From: Syntrophaceae bacterium
GTDB lineage: Bacteria > Desulfobacterota > BSN033 > UBA1163
NCBI GenBank assembly: GCA_013388635.1
Contig: JACAEX010000028.1
Location: 1 to 49,194, forward strand
DNA: 49,194 nucleotides
Reading direction: 5' to 3'
Position numbers and translations under genes: made by a program. This document shows positions 27,493 through 35,360 of this stretch, in pieces. A model generated the notes under the pieces. It worked only from the letters and a program-made list of their open reading frames with translations. It was not told the origin of the DNA and searched no databases. Within the stretch, counting starts at the first letter, position 1; every line of letters begins with the position of its first letter.

Positions 27493-28260
27493 TTATTCGT
27501 CCTTCCATGCCGGTTTGCGTTTTTCTAAGAATGCGTTGAGCCCTTCGATGGCATCGTGGCTCTTCATCAATCGATCGAGATATATCTTCTCAATGGCTTT
27601 GAGCCCTTTCTCGGTATCGTCATTGAGGCCTGCGAGTGTGGCCTCTCTGGCCAGCTTCAAAACTATTCCGCTCAACTTCTTGAACCTCTCAATAAATCCA
27701 TTCACCTCGCCCTCAAGGGAACCTTCAGGGACCACCTTATTGATCAATCCCATGGCCAAGGCTTCCTGGGCACTGATCGTCTCACCCGAGAGGATCAATT
27801 CCATCGCCTTCTTTCTCCCAATTATTCTCGGAAAGATCAGGGCGGCAATCGGTGGAAAGACGCCGACCTGAATTTCCGGCTGTCCGAATTTCGACCTCTC
27901 CGTCGCAATCACCATGTCGCAATAAAGGGCCAGCTCACATCCCCCTCCGAGCGCTGCACCATTGACCACCGCAATCGAGGGAACCTTCAGCCCGTCCATC
28001 CGTCTGAACATCCCGTGAAAGACCTCGATCATCCTTTGAACCTGATCGCCGAGATGCTCTCCCACATCGACCCCGGCAGAAAAGGCCTTCCCCACGGCCT
28101 GGATGACCAGAAGTTTCAGAGACCTCTCCTGGCTCAGACCTTTTAGGTAATGATTGATCTCCTCCATCATCTCAATGTTGAGGACATTGAGAGGAGCCCG
28201 GTTCAGGGTCAGGAAAGCCACCCCATCCTTTATCTCCGTCTGGATATGTTTAAAAGTCAT
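27493..28260 (-). CDS. dch: Cyclohexa-1,5-dienecarbonyl-CoA hydratase (crotonase family)
   Basis: 255-aa crotonase. The oxyanion-hole regions AFSAGVDVGEHLG and NGAALGGGCELALYCD are present. The N-terminal LNRAPLNVLNIEMMEEIN resembles dienoyl-CoA hydratases of anaerobic benzoate degraders (Dch/BamR), which hydrate the product of benzoyl-CoA reduction to 6-hydroxycyclohex-1-ene-1-carbonyl-CoA. The residue pair usually used for general acid/base in simple enoyl-CoA hydratases is not clearly present (FGQPEIQVGVFPP), so a specialised reaction is plausible. Assignment relies mainly on adjacency to had and oah. AGGAGGTGCGAGC precedes the ATG. Confidence 0.8.
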   Translation of the reverse strand: MTFKHIQTEIKDGVAFLTLNRAPLNVLNIEMMEEINHYLKGLSQERSLKLLVIQAVGKAFSAGVDVGEHLGDQVQRMIEVFHGMFRRMDGLKVPSIAVVNGAALGGGCELALYCDMVIATERSKFGQPEIQVGVFPPIAALIFPRIIGRKKAMELILSGETISAQEALAMGLINKVVPEGSLEGEVNGFIERFKKLSGIVLKLAREATLAGLNDDTEKGLKAIEKIYLDRLMKSHDAIEGLNAFLEKRKPAWKDE

Positions 28261-28307
28261 GCTCGCACCTCCTTGGGCCCTGATTAAGCAATTCGTGATG
28301 ACACCTT

Positions 28308-28355
28308 AAAAAAACACCCCTTGGGTATGGAAGGTTTTTCCAGACCCAAAGGGTG
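28308..28355 (-). terminator. Rho-independent terminator between oah and dch
   Basis: On the minus strand CACCCTTTGGGT and ACCCAAGGGGTG (28344-28355 and 28315-28326) form a 12-bp stem with one mismatch, extended inward by GGAA/TTCC, and followed directly by seven T residues (28314-28308). This is a textbook intrinsic terminator facing the acd-to-oah transcript. dch and the downstream genes therefore depend on read-through or an undetected promoter in the remaining 50 bp. Confidence 0.85.
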
Positions 28356-28379
28356 CAGTCTTGAATATCCTGTTTCACC

Positions 28380-29528
28380 TTATTTGCTCTGAGGTTTGCC
28401 CAGGACCTCTTCAAAGAAGGCCTCGTCCATAAGCTTGCCTTCGGCAATGTTCTGGCGATACTTGATGAAATCGATCGTGTCCGTTCCGGTGATCTTTTTG
28501 GTGTTAAAGGCCCCGAAACCGAGGAAGGCCTCTCCCATCATATTGGCAGCCAGCCAGTGTCGGTTCGGGTTCTTCATCTGATCCCAGAAGAACTTCTTCT
28601 TGTTCCGGATGCCGTCGATGGACATCATCAAACAACCCGGGAAGAGATTCGCAAAGCTCCAGCAAATCTTCTCCACCTCTGCGTCGAGGAGGGAGAAGTC
28701 ATACTCATTATTCTTCAGCTTACTGTTCACCCACTCACGGGCCTTCTTGAATTCGTCTCCGGTTTTGAATTCTCCATAGACGATCTCGCCGTCTTTCACA
28801 TAGGTATCGGTGATGACTTGAGGATTTCGTACCCACTGCCCTTTGTCATCCTTCAAAACCGGAACACACTTTGTCAAAAGACCCTTGCGCCACATCTTAT
28901 AGGCTGACCACATCTCACAACTGATGCAGCTCCACATGGCATCCTCAATCGATAGGTAAAAAGGAAGAAAGTCAGAGGCACCCCCCACCGGAGCAGAGCC
29001 ATGACGGGGACCTGCCTGGCCTAAAATGGCAAGGTCAGAAGCAATGGAGAGATCGCAGGCCGTTCCGATCTCCTGCCCTCCTGCCACCCTCATGCCATTC
29101 ACCCTGCATATCACGGGCTTCTTGCACATCAGGATGGAGTCAACCATATTATTGAAGAGCTCCATATAAGCCCCATACTCCTCGGGTCTCATGCTGTAAT
29201 ACTCTGAGTACTCCTTGGTGTTCCCACCGGTGCAGAAGGCATAGGGACCTGTGCCGGTAAAAACCACCGCCACTACGGAGCGGTCGGTAGAGGCATTTTC
29301 GAACCCTGCGATCACCCCTTTTACCATCTCCGTGGTGTAGGAGTTGTACTGCGCTGGGTTATTGAGCCGTATCCAGACATTGTAAAGCCCCGGGATGACA
29401 TTGCCCTTTGGATCTTTCAAAGGTCTCTTCTCATAGACCGTGCATGGGGCTTCTGTACCCCAATGCTCTGGCCCATACCGGCTGTGGTTTTTCATCTCAT
29501 GTTCTCGTGGCATCCACTTCAATGACAT
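28380..29528 (-). CDS. oah: 6-oxocyclohex-1-ene-1-carbonyl-CoA hydrolase (Oah/BamA)
   Basis: 382 aa. This ring-opening crotonase-family hydrolase is the marker enzyme of anaerobic benzoyl-CoA degradation; it makes 3-hydroxypimelyl-CoA. The call rests on long stretches characteristic of the family: NPAQYNSYTTEMVKGVI, FCTGGNTKEYSEYY, VICRVNGMRVAGGQEIG and GQAGPRHGSAPVGGASDFLP. The length is standard for the family. AGGAGGTTTCGCT precedes the ATG. It lies 37 bp downstream of had and is followed by a strong terminator. Confidence 0.96.
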   Translation of the reverse strand: MSLKWMPREHEMKNHSRYGPEHWGTEAPCTVYEKRPLKDPKGNVIPGLYNVWIRLNNPAQYNSYTTEMVKGVIAGFENASTDRSVVAVVFTGTGPYAFCTGGNTKEYSEYYSMRPEEYGAYMELFNNMVDSILMCKKPVICRVNGMRVAGGQEIGTACDLSIASDLAILGQAGPRHGSAPVGGASDFLPFYLSIEDAMWSCISCEMWSAYKMWRKGLLTKCVPVLKDDKGQWVRNPQVITDTYVKDGEIVYGEFKTGDEFKKAREWVNSKLKNNEYDFSLLDAEVEKICWSFANLFPGCLMMSIDGIRNKKKFFWDQMKNPNRHWLAANMMGEAFLGFGAFNTKKITGTDTIDFIKYRQNIAEGKLMDEAFFEEVLGKPQSK

Positions 29529-29565
29529 AGCGAAACCTCCTTTCTTTTTATATGAGTCACCTTAT

Positions 29566-30678
29566 TTAAAAATCGGGGGTGAGGACGATTCGCTTGGCAG
29601 GGGAACCGGCTTTGTGAACCTCCTCGAAGACCGCCGCAATCTGACTCATCGGTCTGGTTTCAACAAAGGGTCCGATATCGATCTTCTTCGAGAGAACCAT
29701 ATCGAGAACAACGGGATAATACTCGGGCAGACATCCCCACGTTCCGATGATCTCTGCGTCGAAGGCCATCAGCCTTGAGATGCTGTATTCGTTCTTTGCC
29801 ATCCCGAAACCGATCACGATCAATTTCCCCGTGAAGGAGAGAAGTTCCAAAGCCATATCCTGTCCAGCCTTGGTCCCGGTCACCTCGAATATCTTCCAAC
29901 CAAAACCTCCTTCCAGCCCGTTCTTCTTACAGATCTCCCGAAATTCATTTCGGATATCTTTGATGGTCTTGTCCTGCGAACTGATGACGAAGTCAGCCCC
30001 GTACTTTAATGCCCTCTGCAACTTCTCCGGATTTCTTGCAATCCCGATCACCGCCTTCGCACCCAAAGCCTTTGCCGTCTGAGCCATATAAACGCCTACC
30101 CCTCCGGTCACTCCGATCACGATGACATGATCCCCGGGCTGAAGGTCCGCCCTCTTCGCAGCCTGGTAAGGCGTGGTCACTGCATCAGCCACCACAGCCA
30201 GGTGTTCCAAAGGCATGGTCCCGCGGTTCCTCACCTCGCAGAGATCGATGGAAGGAACTGGAATATGGCTCGAATACCCGCCATAAACCCCCAAGCTGTT
30301 TCCTGGCATCTTCTGGGCCAGGCAACGGTTCCCCCTCCCCGTTTTACAGAGGAGGCATTTTCGACAGGGCATCACGGCAGGGATGATCACTTCCTTGCCG
30401 ATCCACTTCTCATCCCCGGCCACAACCGTTCCGCTGATCTCATGTCCGAGGGTTAAAGGTGGTTTCTGTACGGTGGGAACGCCATCGTAAAAATAACCAA
30501 GGTCCGTGTGGCAGACACCGCATCCTGCCACCTTGACCAACACCTCTTCCGAGGAGAGAGATGGAACCGGAATCGACGTTTTCGCCAATTTCCCCGGCCT
30601 CACCTCTCCCGTATCCTTATCTTTGGTGGTCGGCTGGACCATCTGCCAAGTCTCAATCCTATCCGGTATAGATGCCAT
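29566..30678 (-). CDS. had: 6-hydroxycyclohex-1-ene-1-carbonyl-CoA dehydrogenase (Had)
   Basis: 370 aa zinc alcohol-dehydrogenase-family enzyme. Catalytic zinc ligands are in CGVCHTDLGYF and GHEISG. The structural-zinc lobe CRKCLLCKTGRGNRC and the NAD-binding VIGVTGGVGVYMAQTAKALG are present. The family member next to oah and dch oxidises 6-hydroxycyclohex-1-ene-1-carbonyl-CoA to the 6-oxo compound. ATG at 30678 is preferred because AGGGGGGTGA is correctly spaced; the GTG at 30687 lies inside that site. It completes the three-gene ring-processing set. Confidence 0.93.
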   Translation of the reverse strand: MASIPDRIETWQMVQPTTKDKDTGEVRPGKLAKTSIPVPSLSSEEVLVKVAGCGVCHTDLGYFYDGVPTVQKPPLTLGHEISGTVVAGDEKWIGKEVIIPAVMPCRKCLLCKTGRGNRCLAQKMPGNSLGVYGGYSSHIPVPSIDLCEVRNRGTMPLEHLAVVADAVTTPYQAAKRADLQPGDHVIVIGVTGGVGVYMAQTAKALGAKAVIGIARNPEKLQRALKYGADFVISSQDKTIKDIRNEFREICKKNGLEGGFGWKIFEVTGTKAGQDMALELLSFTGKLIVIGFGMAKNEYSISRLMAFDAEIIGTWGCLPEYYPVVLDMVLSKKIDIGPFVETRPMSQIAAVFEEVHKAGSPAKRIVLTPDF

Positions 30679-30687
30679 TTGATTCAC

Positions 30688-30797
30688 CCCCCTTTCTTAA
30701 TTTCAGATTTCAAATTTTAGATTTCAAATTGAACTTGTCAGGTAAGATATTCTTTTTCCAATTTGAAATTTGCAATTTGAAATTTAAAATGGTTACA
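30688..30797. repeat. AT-rich interval with repeated ATTTCAAATT-type words
   Basis: The 110 bp between the SDR gene and had contain five or so copies of TTTCAAATT or its complement (TTGAAATTT), able to fold into alternative hairpins. No gene, SD or terminator is evident other than the had SD at the edge. Base composition is much more AT-rich than the flanking genes. Confidence 0.55.
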
Positions 30798-31553
30798 TTA
30801 GGTCATTCCGAGTCCGCCATCCACGCAGATCAATTGACCGGTGATATAATTCGCCTCGTCCGAGGCCAAGAAGACAAAGGCTGGCGCCACCTCTTCGGGA
30901 TCTGCAAATCGGCCCAGCAGAATCCTGCCCGTATAAATCTCCTTGAGCTTTGGGTCTGTCCGGATCTTCTCGGTCATCTCAGTGCTGACATACCCAGGCG
31001 AGATCACGTTCACCGTAATCCCATAAGCAGCCAGTTCTCTTGCTGCCGATTTTGTTAAGGCGACGATTCCTCCTTTGGCAGAGCTGTAGTTGATCTGGCC
31101 TTTCGTCCCTCCCAGCCCGGCTGCAGAGGTCACGTTGATGATCTTTCCACTCCTCTGTTCCATCATATACTTGGACGCTGCCTGGATGCAGAGAAAAGGG
31201 CCCTTCAAATGGATATCCACCACCTCGTCCCACTGTTCCTCTGTCATCTTGTAAAGCATCGCTGGCTTTGTCGCCCCTGCATTGTTGACGAGGATGTCAA
31301 TCCTCCCAAAATGGTCGATCGCCGTCTGAATGATCCTCTCCGCATCCGCCTTTACTGCCACATTTCCCTTGACCGCCACCGCCTTTCTGCCCATCTCCTG
31401 GATCATCCGAACAACCTCCTGGGCTGGCTGATCCTTTGAGGCATAGTTGACAACCAGATCTGCTCCCTCCCTCGCATAGGCAAGACATATCGCCCTGCCG
31501 ATTCCCCTTCCTCCTCCTGTGACCACTGCAACCTTCCCTTCCAGTCTGCCCAT
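30798..31553 (-). CDS. Short-chain dehydrogenase/reductase (FabG-like)
   Basis: 251-aa classical SDR with VTGGGRGIGRAICLAYAREG, NNAGAT, Ser in VTSAAGLGG, and YSSAK. It shares the FabG fold with the SDR at 21.9 kb but is clearly a separate gene. A 3-hydroxyacyl-CoA dehydrogenase role (for example on 3-hydroxypimelyl-CoA released by Oah) is plausible from context; a biosynthetic ketoreductase is possible too. AAAGGAGGGATTGG precedes the ATG. Confidence 0.9.
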   Translation of the reverse strand: MGRLEGKVAVVTGGGRGIGRAICLAYAREGADLVVNYASKDQPAQEVVRMIQEMGRKAVAVKGNVAVKADAERIIQTAIDHFGRIDILVNNAGATKPAMLYKMTEEQWDEVVDIHLKGPFLCIQAASKYMMEQRSGKIINVTSAAGLGGTKGQINYSSAKGGIVALTKSAARELAAYGITVNVISPGYVSTEMTEKIRTDPKLKEIYTGRILLGRFADPEEVAPAFVFLASDEANYITGQLICVDGGLGMT

Positions 31554-31620
31554 CCAATCCCTCCTTTAGGGCCTTCGATCCATTAAAACCGTCCTCTCAA
31601 CTCTAAACCTCAGTCATGTC

Positions 31621-32079
31621 CTATTCGATTTTGAGTTCCAGGTTGATCATATCCCCGCCCCTTGTAAACCCCATGCCGCGGAAAAATTTGAGAAGATCCC
31701 AATCGTTCCAATTAACCAACGTATAAACCACACGGACTCCAATGGTCTTGAGATTCTTAATAAACTCCTGACCCAACCTCCTCGCCACGCCGCGGTGCTG
31801 GTAAACAGGATCGACCCCAATCGTGCTGATCCATCCGACCGTGTCGGGAACGCCGAACTCCCATCCGCTCACCTCTCCGACGATAAAACCGATCACCTTG
31901 CCCTCATACTCGGCGACCAGACAGGAGAAAGGGTATCGGGCATTGGGAGTTTCAATCTTCTTCTTCCAATAATCGCTCCTCGTCTTTCCCAAGATCTTAC
32001 GGTCAATCTCAACAATCGCATCCAGGTCCCCCATATTAAGAGGCCGGATGTTCAGACCTTCCAAAGGCCTTTCTTCCAT
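31621..32079 (-). CDS. GNAT-family N-acetyltransferase
   Basis: 152 aa. The acetyl-CoA binding motif A is visible in IGVDPVYQHRGVARRLGQEFI (Q/RxxGxG/A-like), with preceding beta strands FSCLVAEYEGKVIGFIVGEV. It resembles RimI-type protein acetyltransferases. Its place between a biotin carrier and an SDR in the aromatic cluster suggests post-translational control of a pathway enzyme, for example lysine acetylation of the acyl-CoA ligase as known for other acyl-CoA synthetases. That is speculative. Confidence 0.85.
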   Translation of the reverse strand: MEERPLEGLNIRPLNMGDLDAIVEIDRKILGKTRSDYWKKKIETPNARYPFSCLVAEYEGKVIGFIVGEVSGWEFGVPDTVGWISTIGVDPVYQHRGVARRLGQEFIKNLKTIGVRVVYTLVNWNDWDLLKFFRGMGFTRGGDMINLELKIE

Positions 32080-32099
32080 CTCTCCCCACCCTGTCGTCC

Positions 32100-32315
32100 C
32101 TACTCAATGACCGCAATGACCGCCTCTGCCTCAACCTCCTGACCCGGTGCCACACGAACCTCCTTGACGGTTCCGCTCACTGGAGCGACAATAGGCATCT
32201 CCATCTTCATCGCCTCTAATATAGCGACCTGGTCGTCCTCCTTGATCCGATCCCCCACCTTCACTGTCACAGAAACGATCTTTCCCACCATAGGTACTGT
32301 CACCGATGTTGCCAT
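32100..32315 (-). CDS. Stand-alone biotin carrier domain protein
   Basis: 71 aa, a bare biotinyl domain with the biotinylation motif EAMKM (Lys37) in AILEAMKMEMPIVAP and the matching half-domain VPMVGKIVSVTVKVGD. Such proteins serve as the mobile carboxyl carrier of acyl-CoA carboxylases or sodium-pumping decarboxylases. No carboxyltransferase or decarboxylase subunit is in the window, so its partner is encoded elsewhere. AGGAGGAGTCAGAC precedes the ATG. Confidence 0.92.
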   Translation of the reverse strand: MATSVTVPMVGKIVSVTVKVGDRIKEDDQVAILEAMKMEMPIVAPVSGTVKEVRVAPGQEVEAEAVIAVIE

Positions 32316-32431
32316 GTCTGACTCCTCCTGTCTAATTAATGTTGAGCTTCTCGGTCTCCTCCCTTCCCCATCCCTATCCTGGGGACAGGTGAACAGGGCA
32401 GAAAATCGCCCTTTCGAGGGGGTTTCCCAAG

Positions 32432-33577
32432 CTACTTCAAACCGAGGGCATGTCTCGAAATGATCACCTTTTGAATATTGGACGTTCCTTCAACAATCTG
32501 ATAGGACTTGGCATCGCGATAAAAACGCTCAACCGGATATTCGGTCGAAAAACCATACGATCCAAAGATCTTGACCGCTGTATTGGCCGCCCGAACAGCC
32601 ACCTCTGCGGCAAAATATTTGGCGCAGGAAACCTCGATGGTGTTCCGCATCCCCTGGTCACGGTTACAAGCTGCGCGGTAGACCAATAACCGGGCCGCCT
32701 CCTCCTCGACATACATCTCGGCAATCTGTTCCTGGATCATCTGGAAATTGGCAATCGGCTGGCCAAACTGCTCCCTTTCGTTGGCATAGCGAACCGAATG
32801 TTCCCGGCAGGCCCTGGCCACTCCAACCGCCCTGGCAGCAGAGGAAAGTCGAGTATTGTCGAGCATGGCCATACAGATTTTGAATCCGTCCCCCTTATTC
32901 CCCACCAGACTGTCCTTGGGAACCTTCACATTGTCAAAGACGATCTCCCCTGTGGGAGCGCAATAAAGCCCTAACTTTGTCTCAATCGCTTTTTGAGTGA
33001 CCCCCGGCAGGTGCATATCCACAATAAAGGCCGACATCCCCCGGTGTTTGGCCGCCTTATCGGTGTAGACATAGACGATTCCAAGATCAGCCACAGGGAC
33101 CCCGGAGATCCACATCTTCGTCCCGTTCAGAATAAATCCATCCTCAACCTCCTGGGCGGTAGATTTCATGGAGGCAACATCCGAGCCGGTATTGGGCTCG
33201 GTGATGGCAAAACAGCCAAGGAGGTCGGCATTGATCAATTTGGGGATCCACCTTTCCCTCTGCTCTTCTGTTCCGAAAGCGAGAAGGACCGACTGGATGG
33301 AGTTCATCTGGAGGTTAAACGGGAGTCCCCAAGAAGGGGAGATTCTTGCGATCTCCTCTGTCATCAATGTAGCGGCGAGATACCCGCTCTCATTTCCGCC
33401 ATACTTCTCCGGAGCGATACAGCCGAAAAAACCCAGTTTCGCCATCTCCTTCACAATTTCCCGGCGAAAACGATGCTCTTTTTCATCCTCTTCTAAGGTG
33501 GGCAGGATCTTCTTTTCTGCAAAATTTTTGGCCATCTCACGCATTGCCTCGTGCTCGTCTGTAAACTTAAAATCCAT
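32432..33577 (-). CDS. Acyl-CoA dehydrogenase (first gene of the ring-degradation operon)
   Basis: 381 aa. LLGCFAITEPNTGSDVASM and the C-terminal YQIVEGTSNIQKV are clear acyl-CoA dehydrogenase blocks; the catalytic-base Glu is present and is preceded by Val instead of the common Tyr/Phe. The first block resembles glutaryl-CoA dehydrogenase, but by my reading the Arg that binds the second carboxylate there is replaced (SWGLPFNL). An alicyclic or monocarboxylic acyl-CoA is therefore at least as likely a substrate. GAAGGAGGCGGTATTT precedes the ATG, and a consensus promoter lies 35 bp upstream. Confidence 0.9.
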   Translation of the reverse strand: MDFKFTDEHEAMREMAKNFAEKKILPTLEEDEKEHRFRREIVKEMAKLGFFGCIAPEKYGGNESGYLAATLMTEEIARISPSWGLPFNLQMNSIQSVLLAFGTEEQRERWIPKLINADLLGCFAITEPNTGSDVASMKSTAQEVEDGFILNGTKMWISGVPVADLGIVYVYTDKAAKHRGMSAFIVDMHLPGVTQKAIETKLGLYCAPTGEIVFDNVKVPKDSLVGNKGDGFKICMAMLDNTRLSSAARAVGVARACREHSVRYANEREQFGQPIANFQMIQEQIAEMYVEEEAARLLVYRAACNRDQGMRNTIEVSCAKYFAAEVAVRAANTAVKIFGSYGFSTEYPVERFYRDAKSYQIVEGTSNIQKVIISRHALGLK

Positions 33578-33611
33578 AAATACCGCCTCCTTCTTGGTTC
33601 AGATTGTGCAA

Positions 33612-33640
33612 TTAATAACAAACTCCCCATTTTTTGTCAA
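33612..33640 (-). promoter_or_regulatory. Sigma-70 promoter of the aromatic-degradation operon
   Basis: Minus strand: TTGACA (33635-33640), 17-base spacer, TATTAA (33612-33617). The start would be near 33605, leaving a leader of about 28 nt before the ATG at 33577. The -35 box lies inside a perfect palindrome (33633-33646). Confidence 0.7.
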
Positions 33641-33646
33641 GACAAA
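33633..33646. promoter_or_regulatory. Palindromic operator candidate over the -35 box
   Basis: TTTGTC-AA-GACAAA is a perfect 14-bp palindrome covering the -35 of the acd/had/oah promoter. Its position would let a dimeric repressor block RNA polymerase. The cognate regulator is not identifiable; the TetR gene at 42.4 kb has a different operator-like site upstream of it. Confidence 0.5.
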
Positions 33647-33743
33647 TTTAGTGCATCTAAACGGCATATAAGTTATTGTATTAATTGTTAAACTCGATAA
33701 GCTCCAAAAATGATGCCCGAGGCCCCTTGACAACTCGAACGGA

Positions 33744-34202
33744 ATGAGCGATAAAAAATTTATGAGAATCATGGGCTTAGACATCGGCTCCCATACGATC
33801 GGGATAGCGATCAGTGACGAATTGGGCCTGACAGCCCAGGCTCTCAAGACCCTTCGGCGTAGATCAATGGACGAGGATCTAAGGGAGTTATTAGAGATCA
33901 TCGCCCAATTCAGGATTGAGAAGCTCGTGGTCGGGCTTCCGAGGAACATGGACGGCACCCTAGGAAAACAGGCAGATGGGGTTCTCCAATGGATAAAGGC
34001 TGCCGAGAAAAGAATCAACCTTCCCACCCTGACATGGGACGAGCGTCTTTCCACTGTTGAGGCCTCCAGGGTCTTACTGCAGGCTGATCTTTCAAGAAAA
34101 AAGAGGAGAAAGGTGATCGACAAACTTGCAGCGGTTCTTATCCTTCAAGGATATCTTAATCAGATCAGGAAGCATCAGAATGGATCTCTTCCTTCGACGT
34201 AG
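33744..34202 (+). CDS. ruvX: RuvX/YqgF pre-16S rRNA nuclease (putative Holliday-junction resolvase)
   Basis: 152 aa RNase H-like fold protein. The family motifs are MGLDIGSHTIGIAISD (first catalytic Asp), VVGLPRNMDGTLG, TWDERLSTVEA (Glu) and DKLAAVLILQGYL (last Asp). The product matures 16S rRNA 5' ends in E. coli. The start is ATG at 33744; downstream ATGs at 33762 and 33771 are possible, and no good SD distinguishes them. It overlaps mltG by 23 bp, a common gene order. Confidence 0.94.
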   Translation: MSDKKFMRIMGLDIGSHTIGIAISDELGLTAQALKTLRRRSMDEDLRELLEIIAQFRIEKLVVGLPRNMDGTLGKQADGVLQWIKAAEKRINLPTLTWDERLSTVEASRVLLQADLSRKKRRKVIDKLAAVLILQGYLNQIRKHQNGSLPST

Positions 34203-35220
34203 AGCCCTCTTCGTTCTATCGGGTCTTGTCATTATCTCTTCCATCTTCTTCTATCTGTTTCTCTTCAGGCCTCCCTCTGGTCTCTCATCAACCAAAATCA
34301 TAACGGTCAAGAAAGGAATGAATCTTAAGAAGGTCTCCGCCCTGCTCGAAGAGGAGGGGATCATCAGGAGTCGACATCTCCTGATAGGAATGGCCACCCT
34401 TTTCAGGAAGAGAAACGAGATCAAAGCAGGAGAGTATGAATTCCATACGAAGATGCTTCCCACAAAGGTACTGACCATCCTGATCAAAGGTCAGGTGAAA
34501 CGGCATCTGGTCACCATTCCCGAAGGCTATACCCTCTCTCAGATCGCGCAGCACCTGGAGGATCTGAACATTGTCAAAAGGGAAGCCTTCCTTCAGAAGG
34601 CAACCTCCCCTGCCTTCATCTCCTCCCTGGGCCTCTCTCATCCTGGTCAGCCCGGATCTCTGTCCACATTAGAAGGCTACCTATTCCCCGATACCTACCA
34701 CCTGGTCAGGGAGATGGCTCCTGAAGAGGTGATCAGACTGATGGTCCATCAGTTCAAGAAGGTTTTTGGGACAGATCAGCAGAGCCAGGCGTCCCAGCTT
34801 GGAATCTCTCAGAGCGAGGCCGTGATCTTGGCTTCGATCATCGAAAAAGAGACCTCCTTATCTGAAGAAAAACCCCTCATCTCTGCGGTCCTCCATAATC
34901 GCCTGAGAAGGAAGATCCCTCTCCAGAGCGATCCGACCGTGATCTACGGGATCAAAAATTTCGACGGGAACCTGACCAGGGCCCATCTGCTTAAACCTTC
35001 CCCTTACAATACCTATCTCACCAGTGGGCTTCCGCCCACGCCGATCTGCAACCCCGGAAAGGACTCCATTTTGGCTGCCCTCCATCCTGCTCCAGTGTCC
35101 TACCTCTATTTCGTATCGAAGAACGATGGAACTCATCACTTCTCCTCAAGTCTCGTGGAGCATAACCAGGCGGTATGGAAATATCAAAAATCTAAAAAAA
35201 ACAACTTGACAAAAAGATGA
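34180..35220 (+). CDS. mltG: Endolytic murein transglycosylase MltG
   Basis: 346 aa. One N-terminal membrane segment (about residues 8-28), a LysM-like region (ITVKKGMNLKKVSALLEEEG), then the YceG/MltG catalytic domain with Glu in ILASIIEKETSL and the conserved LQSDPTVIYG and SPYNTYLTSGLPPTPICNPG. It cuts nascent glycan strands during cell-wall elongation. The start at 34180 follows CAGGAAGCATCAGA; the frame extends to 34126 without a comparable site. Confidence 0.95.
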   Translation: MDLFLRRRALFVLSGLVIISSIFFYLFLFRPPSGLSSTKIITVKKGMNLKKVSALLEEEGIIRSRHLLIGMATLFRKRNEIKAGEYEFHTKMLPTKVLTILIKGQVKRHLVTIPEGYTLSQIAQHLEDLNIVKREAFLQKATSPAFISSLGLSHPGQPGSLSTLEGYLFPDTYHLVREMAPEEVIRLMVHQFKKVFGTDQQSQASQLGISQSEAVILASIIEKETSLSEEKPLISAVLHNRLRRKIPLQSDPTVIYGIKNFDGNLTRAHLLKPSPYNTYLTSGLPPTPICNPGKDSILAALHPAPVSYLYFVSKNDGTHHFSSSLVEHNQAVWKYQKSKKNNLTKR

Positions 35221-35266
35221 ACTCTCATTAGTCTTTTAACTCCAAAGTAACCATCGGTTATCGTTG

Positions 35267-35290
35267 CGAAACTCGGTTGTCTCAGTTTCG
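35267..35290 (+). other. Small hairpin in the leader of the thiolase gene
   Basis: CGAAACT (35267-35273) pairs with AGTTTCG (35284-35290) around ten bases; a second CGAAAC and the palindrome TTTCGAAA (35293-35300) allow an alternative fold. It lies in the 140-bp gap between mltG and the thiolase gene, whose promoter is unclear (a TTGACA at 35206 inside the mltG end has only a weak -10). Confidence 0.4.
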
Positions 35291-35360
35291 GATTTCGAAA
35301 CGCGATTCGTCACCGTCAGACGATTAACGAACGGTGCTCTTCAACAGGAGGAGGTCATTC

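Noticed and set aside
27556-28146. Plus-strand open frame of about 196 codons opposite dch
   Set aside because: Complement of a well-supported crotonase; low-information sequence and no ribosome-binding site.
32432-33577. Confident naming as glutaryl-CoA dehydrogenase
   Set aside because: The TEP block is similar, but the residue aligned with the carboxylate-binding Arg appears to be Gly.
33727-33755. Promoter for ruvX from TTGACA at 33727
   Set aside because: The matching -10 would fall inside the coding sequence after the ATG and is weak (GATAAA).
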